From contig CAIQBG010000041.1 of NCBI GenBank assembly GCA_903870055.1, positions 1 through 38,110 on the forward strand: a stretch of 38,110 nt of DNA, read 5' to 3'. The translations under genes were made by a program, and so were the position numbers. This document shows, piece by piece, positions 24,286 to 32,541 of this stretch. Numbering within the stretch: position 1 is the stretch's first letter; every line of letters begins with the position of its first letter. The notes beneath the pieces were generated by a model, which saw nothing but the letters and a program-made list of their open reading frames with translations, was not told the origin of the DNA and searched no databases. The DNA is from an uncultured Pseudomonadota bacterium (GTDB lineage: Bacteria > Pseudomonadota > Gammaproteobacteria > Burkholderiales > Rhodocyclaceae).

Positions 24286-25254
24286 TTGATTAAACCGCTT
24301 AAATCTATTTTGCTGATTTGCCTGCTGGCATTGGCGCTTGCCGCCTGTGATCTGCACGGGCAGGATGGTTTACAAGCCAAAAATCGTGAAGAATTAAACC
24401 CCCCAGCGAATGCATATACCGAGGCTATACCCTGTACGCAACAGGACACTGCCTGTCAGACGCTGCGAGATTTTTACCAGCGGAAGCCAGGCTTCAAGGA
24501 AACACTTCACCGGGCACTGGATGATGCCGGCGTTAGCCGCCCCTTATGGCTAGAAAACCCGCTAACGACCGCTATAACTCGTACTAATCTGAATAATGAG
24601 CCGCTTTTGATTGGCCATGCCTGTGAACCGCGTAACTGTGCACAGGTAATTTATATCGGTTACGTTGATCATGCGCAGCGCGTATTTGGCTTCTACCGTA
24701 CTAATGAGCGTTTGCAGTGGTTTGGTAGCCCGGATGAGGCAGAAAAGTCCCTGATTTGCGCTGAAGATCAACTTTGCACTTTAGAAAGCAAGGTTTCAGA
24801 GATTCCGCCGCTGCTAATGAAAATAGGTTTTCCTTCGATCACTCAACCGGCTGAATTTACTGATTGCACGGAATACAAGGGCGGTATTACTACTAAAAAT
24901 GGCTTTGCCTGTCGGGAGCAATTTGTGACTCATTGCCCTTTTAGCTCAGCCGGCTGCACGGTTTCAGGTGAGTTTGTGAGCGATCAGTTAGCCGCGTTGT
25001 CATTCAAGTACAAGTCCCGGTTGGTTAAGAGTGAAGAACTCAAAAAGGTACTTGATAAAGCCTATGGCAAGGCAGAAACACAACTCAGTCAGCCAGATCC
25101 GTCATCTAAGGTGTCTTCCTGGGTAAGCGAATGGCAGGATGGGCGCGTTGCCATCACCTTGCGTCGTATCAAAGGGATTAATGGGCTTGGCGAGCGTTAT
25201 GACGATGTGTGGATCTCTTTTGCAGACAAGGCCTTTGCCTTGTTTAATCGTTAG
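24286..25254 (+). CDS. Uncharacterised lipoprotein
   Basis: Protein of 322 aa with a signal peptide and a lipobox LAAC (Cys20), so it should be lipid-anchored in the cell envelope. The mature part contains many cysteines (for example TPCTQ-type and CRNCAQ-type pairs: PCTQQDTACQ, HACEPRNCAQ, CAEDQLCT, CPFSSAGC), suggesting disulfides in the periplasm. I do not recognise a family. The start is TTG at 24286, chosen because AAGGAT lies about 9 nt upstream and the signal peptide follows directly. It ends 14 bp before the tadE-like start and may be transcribed with the pilus genes. Confidence 0.8.
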   Translation: MIKPLKSILLICLLALALAACDLHGQDGLQAKNREELNPPANAYTEAIPCTQQDTACQTLRDFYQRKPGFKETLHRALDDAGVSRPLWLENPLTTAITRTNLNNEPLLIGHACEPRNCAQVIYIGYVDHAQRVFGFYRTNERLQWFGSPDEAEKSLICAEDQLCTLESKVSEIPPLLMKIGFPSITQPAEFTDCTEYKGGITTKNGFACREQFVTHCPFSSAGCTVSGEFVSDQLAALSFKYKSRLVKSEELKKVLDKAYGKAETQLSQPDPSSKVSSWVSEWQDGRVAITLRRIKGINGLGERYDDVWISFADKAFALFNR

Positions 25255-25268
25255 AAACAGGTGTGAGC

Positions 25269-25706
25269 ATGAAAAAACAAAGCTTGGTACAGAAGGGTGT
25301 GGCGGCGATTGAATTTGCCATTCTTTTGCCTGTGCTTTTGGCAATTCTTCTGGGCATTATCAATTACGGTTTGCTGATGTACAACCAGGCGGTTATTACC
25401 AATGCTGCACGTGAAGGTGCTCGGTGGGCAGCGATTCATAATTCGGCAATCGTTGGTGGCGCTTGTGCTAACGCATATTCGCCAGCACCAGCTGATGCCT
25501 GTCAGGCGGCATACAGCTATGCCACTAATAATTTATTCAGTTTTGGGGCGCCAGCAATTACGGTGACACAATCGAACAGTGGAACTTACCTTCCGGGTAC
25601 CCCTCAGACAGTGATAGTGCGCTATACATATACTGGGATCGCAACGGTATTTGTCGGCAACCCCGATGGCAATTATCAGTCAACGGCGGTAATGCTCCAT
25701 GAATAA
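25269..25706 (+). CDS. tadE: TadE-like pseudopilin
   Basis: Small pilin-like protein (145 aa) of the Tad/Flp system. The N-terminal motif KGVAAIEFAILLPVLLAILLGIINYGLLMYNQ, with Glu at position 5 after the processing Gly, is the TadE pattern; TadV-type peptidase should cleave after the Gly. NAAREGARWA follows the helix as usual. The ATG at 25269 is preferred over a GTG six bases upstream because AGGTG lies at the right distance. It overlaps the next gene by 8 nt. Confidence 0.9.
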   Translation: MKKQSLVQKGVAAIEFAILLPVLLAILLGIINYGLLMYNQAVITNAAREGARWAAIHNSAIVGGACANAYSPAPADACQAAYSYATNNLFSFGAPAITVTQSNSGTYLPGTPQTVIVRYTYTGIATVFVGNPDGNYQSTAVMLHE

Positions 25707-26961
25707 GCGATATAGACAGCGCGGGGCTGTAGCCATCATCATTGGGCTCATGATGGTGGTTTTAGTTGGGTTCATCGGCCTGGCAATAGATTTCGGCTAT
25801 GCCTATGTCAAGAAAAACCAAGTGCAGAACGTCGCAGATGCAGAAGCGCTGGCTTGCGTAATTAATCCGACATCAGCGCCGTGCCCAATTGGTACGACAG
25901 CGGGTGATCTGTATCCGGATGTCAACACATACGGGTTTACCGTTATTAGCACAGAGAACCCTGGAGACAACTCTCTTTGCCCATTGCCTGCAACCCAGAG
26001 CCATTGTGCCCGTGTGTCTGTATCAGGCACCTGGAATACTTTCTTTATTCCATTATTTGGCCAGACAACGTTGACCGTGCAGTCGGTTGCTATTGCGGGT
26101 AAGCAAGGTGGCGGCCCCGGCTGTATTATTGCTTCAAGCTATTTTAATGTGAGCGGCTCACAAGGCATTAACGGTTCTAATTGTGCCAACTATTTCGGAA
26201 GTGTGTCGGTCAATGGCAACCCGCCGATTACCGGCACAGCCAACTACATTTATAACGGTAATGCGCCAGCAAGCTGTACATCATGTCAGCCACCTGCAAT
26301 TGGTGTGTCAGGTCCTTTGGTTGCGCCGACACTATCTTCTCCGCCGTATAAGCCTTCAACGCCAGGCACCATTTCTGGCTTTACGGGAACAGCGGCTACC
26401 ACGCTCACCTGTCCGACTAAAGCAACCTGTACCTTAGGACCGGGTCGTTACAACGGATTGGATTGCTCAAATTCACTATCGGTCTGCAACTTAATGCCTA
26501 CTGACACCACCCCAGCGGGCTCAACCTTTGAATTTGACGGGACATTCCAGGGGCCTGGAAATAACGGCACGATGGTGGGTAACAAAGTAGTGCTTTATCT
26601 GGGCGGCAATGGTCAATCAGTCAACTTGGCAGGGGGCGGTAGTTTGACGCTGACTTCTCCATCGCCAACCAGCGGCCCTTGTTCTGGCAGTGTCACGCCC
26701 GAGTCTCAAATAGTTATTTATGCACCGAATACCGGCACACTTAACTACAACGGTAATGTAGCGAGCAATATTACCGGCAACATTTATGCGCCTGGCTTTG
26801 GCTTTGGGCTGGGTGGTAACGGCGGGCTAAATGTTGCAGGAACCGTGGTCGTGAGTTCCTATACAGACAATGGCGGCGGCAATAGTGGTTTAACGTCTAA
26901 CGGTGCAAACACTTGTGGCTTTACCCCTAACGGCAGTGGCCAGGTTATTCTGGTAGATTAA
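25699..26961 (+). CDS. TadG-like pilus assembly protein
   Basis: Protein of 420 aa with an N-terminal Tad segment (RQRGAVAIIIGLMMVVLVGFIGLAIDFGYAYVKKNQVQNVADAEALA, residues about 5-52), typical of TadG/TadF-like envelope proteins. The rest is rich in Gly, Asn, Ser and Thr with few charges and several Cys, and is probably exposed outside the inner membrane. There is no von Willebrand A domain, unlike full TadG. It overlaps tadE and is followed 14 bp later by an flp pilin gene. Confidence 0.82.
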   Translation: MNKRYRQRGAVAIIIGLMMVVLVGFIGLAIDFGYAYVKKNQVQNVADAEALACVINPTSAPCPIGTTAGDLYPDVNTYGFTVISTENPGDNSLCPLPATQSHCARVSVSGTWNTFFIPLFGQTTLTVQSVAIAGKQGGGPGCIIASSYFNVSGSQGINGSNCANYFGSVSVNGNPPITGTANYIYNGNAPASCTSCQPPAIGVSGPLVAPTLSSPPYKPSTPGTISGFTGTAATTLTCPTKATCTLGPGRYNGLDCSNSLSVCNLMPTDTTPAGSTFEFDGTFQGPGNNGTMVGNKVVLYLGGNGQSVNLAGGGSLTLTSPSPTSGPCSGSVTPESQIVIYAPNTGTLNYNGNVASNITGNIYAPGFGFGLGGNGGLNVAGTVVVSSYTDNGGGNSGLTSNGANTCGFTPNGSGQVILVD

Positions 26962-26975
26962 AGCGTGGTGACACA

Positions 26976-27146
26976 ATGAAATTTAAAGGTTTTCTTCATG
27001 ATTCCAAGGGCGTCACTTCGATCGAATATGCACTGATAGCGTCGCTGATCTTTTTGGTGATTGTGTCGGCCGTAGGGCTGGTTGGTACAAATTTAGGCGA
27101 ACTGTACAACCAGGTATTGACCAGTATTGTCAACGCGTTACAGTAG
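26976..27146 (+). CDS. flp: Flp-family type IVb pilin, first copy
   Basis: A 56-aa prepilin encoded by a complete frame. The leader MKFKGFLHDSKG is followed by VTSIEYALIASLIFLVIVSAVGLVGTNL: Gly at -1 and Glu-Tyr at +5/+6, the type IVb processing and pilin motif, then one hydrophobic helix. It ends the tadE-like/tadG-like block. A second, better matching pilin lies at 29821. Confidence 0.9.
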   Translation: MKFKGFLHDSKGVTSIEYALIASLIFLVIVSAVGLVGTNLGELYNQVLTSIVNALQ

Positions 27147-27155
27147 GCTGGGTCA

Positions 27156-28652
27156 TTATCGAGCGCGTTGATGTATCACGCTGTAATCATCGGCATAAAT
27201 CTTTTTCCAGCCCGTTTGTTCTGACAGGTAATTTACAAGATAGTTATTGGGCGGTAGAAGTGTCCATTCCACCTGATGCTTGTCAAGATAGTTGCTGAAT
27301 TGGTTGATGTGCTTAGGATCAATTGCATCGAAATACTCTTTGAGAAATGCCGGTCCATACATGTCAGCACGACCATCTATAAATACCGGAATGCCTTCGT
27401 ATATGAGGTAGCCGCCAAAGGGGTAGTCATTGAAAACCGTCTTGTTTTCTAGGCCGGATTTACGTGCGGCCGCAACGGCAGCGTCAGGCGTGAATTTAAT
27501 GAATGGCATTGGCTGAATGGCTAACGCGATTAGGTAGCCAAAGCCAAGGGTTAGAGCAGTTATCAGTAACGTCATTGATCTGGCCGCAGGGCTTGCTAGT
27601 TTTGCAAACACATCATCTAGCGCACTGTTTTGCTGCTTAAACCGCTTGTTGAAATTGTGGTATTGCTGTTCAAAAGGCAATGCCATTATTAATGGTGCCA
27701 GTAGGCCGAATAGTGATATGTATCGCACATGTACAGCAGCTTCATAGATCAACACGAGCATAATGAACAAGCGCATTACGGGAAGCCTGAGCATACCTAG
27801 GCAGGCTAGTGAAATAATCACGCCGATCCAGATTTCCAAGGCATTGATATGGCTAAAATCAACCGCTTGCCATTCATTTATTTTGCTTAAGCCTGGTTGC
27901 GTTAGGAGTTCATACGAAAACTGAAAGCTATGCCAACCATATGGGGTGAGTAGGGTGGCAAAACTCGAGACGAAAATGAACAGACACCAACCCTTAAAAA
28001 GATCGATGCGAGTTCCTTTAGGTTGCGTGAGTAGTGCGTCTGCTGCAATAAATGGGGAAATGGCAATGCCAAGTACGTAGCTGCCATGTAGGTTGGCCCA
28101 GAGCGCTATGAGTGGGATCAGCCAAAATGATGGCCTTTTTCCCGTTTCACCCGCTTGGAGGATCCCGCCAAACCACAGGGTAATAATTGGCCAAGTAAGC
28201 ACATGGGGTCTTGCAAGCAAATGATTTAGTAGACATAGCGTTGTAAGTGACGTGAATAGAAGGGCATAAATTGCTGGGACGTGTCTCGAAAGTTGAAAGC
28301 GCATCACGTAGGCTAGTGTTACTGCGCAAGACCCAATGGTGAGGATATGCAACCCTGCCCATCCAAATTTCTGATGTATTGCTGCTAGGAGAATGTCCGC
28401 CAACCATTCGTGGGCAATCCATGGTGCGTTCCTCATGGTGTGAGAAAACGAATCAACGCTAGGAATCACCCCTGACTCCAGAATGTTGCGACCTATAGTG
28501 ATATGCAGATAGGTGTCGGGATCCAATAAGGTAGTTTGAGCTGCGTGTGGCACCCATGCCAGAAAAAATAGGCAAGAAAAAATCAGTGGCCAGGAGAGCC
28601 AATGTTTAGAGATTGCCTCGCCTATTGATTTGCAATGAAAGGGTAGATTCAT
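27156..28652 (-). CDS. Polytopic membrane protein, GT-C-like
   Basis: Integral membrane protein of 498 aa with about ten hydrophobic helices. An acidic first loop (TLLDPDTYLHITIGRNILESG, then PWIAHEWL) and a soluble C-terminal segment with FNDYPFGGYLIYEGIPVFIDGRADMYG resemble uncharacterised membrane proteins of the GT-C glycosyltransferase type, in which an Asp-containing first loop is catalytic. It is antisense to the Tad genes and sits between their two blocks; glycosylation of pilin is a possible but unsupported role. Its stop codon is 9 bp from the stop of the first flp. Confidence 0.7.
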   Translation of the reverse strand: MNLPFHCKSIGEAISKHWLSWPLIFSCLFFLAWVPHAAQTTLLDPDTYLHITIGRNILESGVIPSVDSFSHTMRNAPWIAHEWLADILLAAIHQKFGWAGLHILTIGSCAVTLAYVMRFQLSRHVPAIYALLFTSLTTLCLLNHLLARPHVLTWPIITLWFGGILQAGETGKRPSFWLIPLIALWANLHGSYVLGIAISPFIAADALLTQPKGTRIDLFKGWCLFIFVSSFATLLTPYGWHSFQFSYELLTQPGLSKINEWQAVDFSHINALEIWIGVIISLACLGMLRLPVMRLFIMLVLIYEAAVHVRYISLFGLLAPLIMALPFEQQYHNFNKRFKQQNSALDDVFAKLASPAARSMTLLITALTLGFGYLIALAIQPMPFIKFTPDAAVAAARKSGLENKTVFNDYPFGGYLIYEGIPVFIDGRADMYGPAFLKEYFDAIDPKHINQFSNYLDKHQVEWTLLPPNNYLVNYLSEQTGWKKIYADDYSVIHQRAR

Positions 28653-28674
28653 CGAAGTTGATTATCAGGATGCC

Positions 28675-28706
28675 AAAAAAAATGGTAGGGATAACCCCTA
28701 CCATTT
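28675..28706 (-). terminator. Intrinsic terminator of the small membrane protein gene
   Basis: On the minus strand AAATGGTAGG pairs with CCTACCATTT and is followed by a T8 run. It lies 20 bp after the stop of the gene at 28726 and insulates it from the downstream 498-aa gene. Confidence 0.85.
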
Positions 28707-28725
28707 GGCTTTGTGTCAGGCCTAA

Positions 28726-28959
28726 TTAATTAGTTTTATTTTCGGTCGCTGGTTCAGCCTTGCCTAAAGCTTTGCCCTGTTCAAGTGCTTGAACACGATG
28801 AAACAGAACGAGCGCTTCAGCTTGGCTGATAACTGTACTTTCATAAATTCGCTTGAGCGCAACAGCTGAGGAGCCTAGTGCTAACAAAGCAATAATGAAT
28901 GTTACCGCGACCCAAAGACCTATGCGCTCAGGTTCGATGATGTGTTTAAAGTCAGACAT
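28726..28959 (-). CDS. Small membrane protein with charged C-terminus
   Basis: A 77-aa product starting MSDFKHIIEPERIGLW. One membrane helix (about 16-38, VAVTFIIALLALGSSAVAL) is followed by a helical, partly charged tail. AGGAG lies 8 nt upstream of the ATG at 28959, so this start is preferred over one six codons further out. It has its own terminator. No family is recognised. Confidence 0.7.
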   Translation of the reverse strand: MSDFKHIIEPERIGLWVAVTFIIALLALGSSAVALKRIYESTVISQAEALVLFHRVQALEQGKALGKAEPATENKTN

Positions 28960-29104
28960 TTGTTGCGCTCCTAACACGTAAATTAAACAGAATGATAAAG
29001 TTGCTTAACTGATTGTAGTCCCCATTTCAGAGGGTGGCTAGGAATTTCTATCAGGATGCGACATTAGATGTGCCCGCGGAAGTTATCAGGCTAGACGGAG
29101 AATC

Positions 29105-29743
29105 ATGGAACAAACGCCACAGCACTATAAGAAGTCTCAGTGCTTCTATGCGGATATGCTCGAAAAGGTTGTCCTTGTTTGCTTGTTTCTCTGGTTGCTT
29201 TCACGCATGTGGACATCATTCGAAAGTGCTATCTGGATCATCAATGGGTTGTATGTCATTGATCAGATCTTGGTGCTTGTTTTTTGTCTGCTCAGACGTC
29301 CGGCAACCAAAATCTCGCTTTCGCTATGGGATTGGACGCTCGCATTTGGTGCTAGCTTTTTACCTTTGTTAGTCAAGCCAGCAACTGGTAGCCCGCTAGT
29401 CCCTTTACAGGTAGCTGCAGTATTGATGCTTATGGGCGTAACGCTGCACTTGTCTGCTAAGTTAACCCTAAGGAGAGGGTTCGGCGTAGTGGCAGCGAAT
29501 CGAGGCATTGTTCTTAGTGGCCCTTATAGGCTGGTGCGCCACCCAATGTATGCCGGCTATTTCATCACACAGCTCGCCATTTTGTTGGCTGGGCCCAATA
29601 CGTATAACGTATGCATCGTCAGCATGGCATGGGTTCTGCAGGTTTTAAGATTGCACGCAGAAGAGCGGTTTTATAGTCGGGATGCTGCGTACGCTGAGCT
29701 TTGTAAGCGAACGAGATATCGGATAATTCCGTACATTTATTAA
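29105..29743 (+). CDS. ICMT/PEMT-like membrane methyltransferase
   Basis: Membrane protein (212 aa) of the isoprenylcysteine carboxyl methyltransferase / phospholipid methyltransferase superfamily. About four helices are followed by the conserved C-terminal SAM-binding part: GPYRLVRHPMYAGYFITQ and RLHAEERFYSRDAAYAEL. Bacterial substrates are generally unknown. GGAGA lies 4 nt upstream of the ATG. It precedes the second pilin gene by 77 bp, on the same strand as the Tad genes. Confidence 0.85.
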   Translation: MEQTPQHYKKSQCFYADMLEKVVLVCLFLWLLSRMWTSFESAIWIINGLYVIDQILVLVFCLLRRPATKISLSLWDWTLAFGASFLPLLVKPATGSPLVPLQVAAVLMLMGVTLHLSAKLTLRRGFGVVAANRGIVLSGPYRLVRHPMYAGYFITQLAILLAGPNTYNVCIVSMAWVLQVLRLHAEERFYSRDAAYAELCKRTRYRIIPYIY

Positions 29744-29775
29744 GATCATTAATGCACTTGTTTTATTCTTGGAAT

Positions 29776-29800
29776 TGACGTACCGTGAAGACACTATACA
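29776..29800 (+). promoter_or_regulatory. Possible promoter of the second flp gene
   Basis: TTGACG followed after 16 bp by TACATT resembles a sigma-70 promoter ahead of the pilin start at 29821. TATACA, two bases earlier, overlaps it. The match is moderate, and no sigma-54 pattern is present. Confidence 0.35.
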
Positions 29801-29820
29801 TTTCTTGGAAAGGATCTGAC

Positions 29821-30000
29821 ATGTCGATCATGCAAAAAACCCAAATGGCCATCCGCGGATTTGCCAAAAAAGATGAAGCGGTCACTGCTATCGAATACGG
29901 TCTCATTGCTGCGCTGATTGCCGTTGTCATCATTACTGCTGTTACGCTAATTGGTACGAATCTGAACACGATTTTTGGCAGCATTGCAGCAGCACTGTAA
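29821..30000 (+). CDS. flp: Flp-family type IVb pilin, second copy
   Basis: A 59-aa prepilin, probably the main pilus subunit. After a basic leader (MSIMQKTQMAIRGFAKKDEA) comes VTAIEYGLIAALIAVVIITAVTLIGTNL, with Glu-Tyr at +5/+6. The residue before the expected cut is Ala instead of Gly. The ATG at 29821 has AAGGAT about 7 nt upstream and is preferred to an in-frame ATG twelve codons earlier. It heads the core Tad block and is separated from cpaB by a 115-bp gap with two hairpins. Confidence 0.93.
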   Translation: MSIMQKTQMAIRGFAKKDEAVTAIEYGLIAALIAVVIITAVTLIGTNLNTIFGSIAAAL

Positions 30001-30009
30001 ATGAGATTT

Positions 30010-30083
30010 GCTTGGTTGCTATAGGTGACCAAGCTCCTTGTTGCAGCCATATCTTTTAATAGCGTGTCGTTGTGTGGCTGCAA
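30010..30083 (+). promoter_or_regulatory. Two hairpins between flp and cpaB
   Basis: The first hairpin is GCTTGGT/ACCAAGC (30010-30034). The second is GTTGCAGCCA/TGGCTGCAAC (30040-30083, 24-nt loop), followed by TTTGTGTTCTTT. Such structures between a pilin gene and assembly genes could stop most transcripts or protect the pilin mRNA, giving far more pilin than machinery. Confidence 0.5.
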
Positions 30084-30115
30084 CTTTGTGTTCTTTGATC
30101 TAGAGGTGCCTAGTT

Positions 30116-30856
30116 ATGCGGCAAAGTCGCTTGGTTATCCTGTCAGTCCTTGTCGGGTTAATCGCCGTAGTGCTTGCAACCTATTGGTTGCGCTCTGAAC
30201 GGGAAGCTGTACAGATTGTTGTCGCAGCTAGTCCAATCAAAGCTGGTTCGCGTTTAACCCAGGATAACTTGGGCTATTCCAAGGTACCTAAAGAAGAGAT
30301 GGCACAGGATGCGATTATCAATCGAGATCCTTTGATGGGGCGCTTTACCAAATTCGATATTGCAGCAGGTGATGGGATCAAAGAGCGACTTTTGGTGCCC
30401 ATGGGTGCCACCAGCGGCTTGGCGGCAGCGATCACGCCGGGTAGAAGGGCATTTGCAATTCGTGTTAATGAGGTTGCTGGCGTTGCAGGCTTTGCTTTGC
30501 CTGGTAATTACGTAGATGTCTTGTTGAGCACCAAGGACTCATCGGGTCAACCCAGTTCAAAAGTGTTGCTAGAGCGTGTTTTGATCCTTGCTGTTGCTCA
30601 GGAGCAATCAGTGAGCGGCGATTCTAAGCCCAAAGTAGTAGATGTTGTAACCCTTGAAGTGTCGCCACAACAAGCTGAAGTTCTGGATATGGCACGCCTT
30701 GTAGGCGGACTGTCACTGGCGCTACGCAACCAGAATGACGACACATCTGAGAAAACATTGGGTGCTCGGCGTGGCGATATCAACGGGAGTCGCCCGACGA
30801 TTGAGGTGATTCGTGGTACGGATCGAGTTCTTGGCTCCGGCCTGAATAATTACTGA
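30116..30856 (+). CDS. cpaB: Flp pilus assembly protein CpaB/RcpC
   Basis: Protein of 246 aa with an N-terminal signal anchor (about 5-26) and an SAF domain (about 32-95: VVAASPIKAGSRLTQDNLGYSKVP), as in CpaB/RcpC. The middle part (AITPGRRAFAIRVNEVAGVAGFALPGNYVDVLLS) is the RcpC signature. It acts in the periplasm with the secretin. Its stop is 4 nt before the cpaC start. Confidence 0.93.
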   Translation: MRQSRLVILSVLVGLIAVVLATYWLRSEREAVQIVVAASPIKAGSRLTQDNLGYSKVPKEEMAQDAIINRDPLMGRFTKFDIAAGDGIKERLLVPMGATSGLAAAITPGRRAFAIRVNEVAGVAGFALPGNYVDVLLSTKDSSGQPSSKVLLERVLILAVAQEQSVSGDSKPKVVDVVTLEVSPQQAEVLDMARLVGGLSLALRNQNDDTSEKTLGARRGDINGSRPTIEVIRGTDRVLGSGLNNY

Positions 30857-30860
30857 GTAA

Positions 30861-32228
30861 ATGGCGATGAAAAGACTGAAGCATGCGCTGCTATTCGCCC
30901 TGTGTGGGATGGTATTCAATTTGGGAATGCCTGCTCCGGTTCTAGCTGCACCCCCAGTGGATAAAAGTGATGTAAAGACCGTAAGTGCAAACCGATTGAG
31001 CATGTCGCTTACGGTAGGTAAGTCCCGAATTTACAAACCACGTGAATCTGCAACACGAATCTCTGTGGCGGATCCGGCCGTAGCAGATGTAATGTTGTTG
31101 AATCCCGGTGAGTTATATATTTTAGGTAAAAAGACAGGTAACACTAATATTTTCATCTGGCATGACCAAGAGCGAATGTCGGTGATTGATGTGAGTGTAG
31201 GTGTTGATACGGTTTCAGCGAAAGATCTTTTTGCACGGCTCATGCCTGCAGAGCATAAGATGAGGGTCTCTGCGGCAGGTGATACCTTAGTACTTAGTGG
31301 TCAAGTATCCGATGCAACGCGTGTACAGCAAGCAATTCAGATTGCAGAAGAGTTATCAGGCAAGAAGGTTTTGAATATGCTGACAACGGAAGACCTACCG
31401 CAGGTACTTCTTGAAGTTAAGGTCGCTGAGATAGATCGCACTGTATTGGACAGCCTTGGATTGCAAATGCAGGGTAGTAATTTCACCTTCAATATGTTGG
31501 GTGGTCCTGCTCCTGTTTTGTTTGGTGCGGCTGCGAGTGTGACTTCTGGCTCCACAACCAGTTGGTTACAAGCTCAGATGAATAGTGGACTCGTTAAGGT
31601 ACTGGCTGAGCCCAATATCATGGCGATTAGTGGTCAAGAAGGTCAGTTTTTATCGGGTGGTAAGGTCTTTCTGCCTGTACCGCAAAGTAGCTCCTCGGGT
31701 GGCCTGGTCGTTACGCTGCAAGAAGAAAACTACGGTGTAGGTATCAAATTCACACCAACCGTCTTGGGCGGTGGCCGTATCAATCTGAAAGTAAGGCCAG
31801 AGGTCTCTCAGTTGTCACCCAATGGTGTAACGATTACGGCTCAAGGTAATACGACAGTGATGCCGCAAATCACGACACGTCAGGCATCTACAACAGTTCA
31901 ACTATACGATGGCCAGAGTCTGGCTATTGGTGGTTTGATAGGAAGTGATGTGATTGAGGTGGTCAGTGCCTTTCCGATGTTGGCTAATATCCCAATCATT
32001 GGGGCATTGTTCCGCAGTGCGTCCTTCAACGCCAAAAGAAGCGAGCTCCTTATTGTTGTGACGCCGCGAATCGTCAAGCCGCTACAGGCAATGCCTCCAT
32101 TGCCTACTGATAATTACAAGCAACCATCAGCGCCGGCTTTCTTCTTGGGAGGTGTGATGGAAGGTGAATATAAGTTGCCTGAACCTCCAGCGGATTCCAC
32201 AAATGCTACTCAAGAGGCGCAGAAATGA
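30861..32228 (+). CDS. cpaC: Flp pilus secretin CpaC/RcpA
   Basis: Outer-membrane secretin (455 aa) that forms the pilus exit channel. It has a signal peptide ending near VLAAPP, an N-terminal pilus/secretin domain (VGKSRIYKPRESATRISVADPAVADVMLLNP), a BON-like part and the C-terminal secretin domain (VLAEPNIMAISGQEGQFLSGG, then GVGIKFTPTVLGGGRINLKVRPEVS, and SELLIVVTPRIV). It overlaps the next gene by 4 nt. Confidence 0.95.
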   Translation: MAMKRLKHALLFALCGMVFNLGMPAPVLAAPPVDKSDVKTVSANRLSMSLTVGKSRIYKPRESATRISVADPAVADVMLLNPGELYILGKKTGNTNIFIWHDQERMSVIDVSVGVDTVSAKDLFARLMPAEHKMRVSAAGDTLVLSGQVSDATRVQQAIQIAEELSGKKVLNMLTTEDLPQVLLEVKVAEIDRTVLDSLGLQMQGSNFTFNMLGGPAPVLFGAAASVTSGSTTSWLQAQMNSGLVKVLAEPNIMAISGQEGQFLSGGKVFLPVPQSSSSGGLVVTLQEENYGVGIKFTPTVLGGGRINLKVRPEVSQLSPNGVTITAQGNTTVMPQITTRQASTTVQLYDGQSLAIGGLIGSDVIEVVSAFPMLANIPIIGALFRSASFNAKRSELLIVVTPRIVKPLQAMPPLPTDNYKQPSAPAFFLGGVMEGEYKLPEPPADSTNATQEAQK

Positions 32229-32521
32229 ACTATCTACGCATTGTCCTTTCGGCTGCGGGCCTCGTTGTGGCATTAACAGGTTGTCAGGCATATTGGAATG
32301 CAGAGCCAGACTTTGGTTCTTCCGTTAATGGGGCCATACAGGCACAGGTTCAAAATCCAAATGCGCCAAAGGGTTACCCCAAAGCTTTGGTAGGTATGGA
32401 TGGCCCGGCAGCCAAGACTTCTGTGGAGACATACCAGAAGTCGTTCGAACGTAAACAGCCGCAGACGCAGACAACAACGGGCACGATGGTTGGTAGTTCA
32501 CTTGGCTTAACTGTGCAGTAA
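32225..32521 (+). CDS. Small lipoprotein in the Tad operon
   Basis: A 98-aa lipoprotein with lipobox LTGC (Cys20). The mature part includes PDFGSSVNGAIQAQVQNPNAPKGYP, which resembles short RcpB/CpaD-type lipoproteins encoded after the secretin in betaproteobacterial tad loci. It may serve as secretin pilotin. The ATG overlaps the cpaC stop by 4 nt. It is too short to be full CpaD. Confidence 0.8.
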   Translation: MNYLRIVLSAAGLVVALTGCQAYWNAEPDFGSSVNGAIQAQVQNPNAPKGYPKALVGMDGPAAKTSVETYQKSFERKQPQTQTTTGTMVGSSLGLTVQ

Positions 32522-32541
32522 TAACCTTTGGGCGAGATCGA

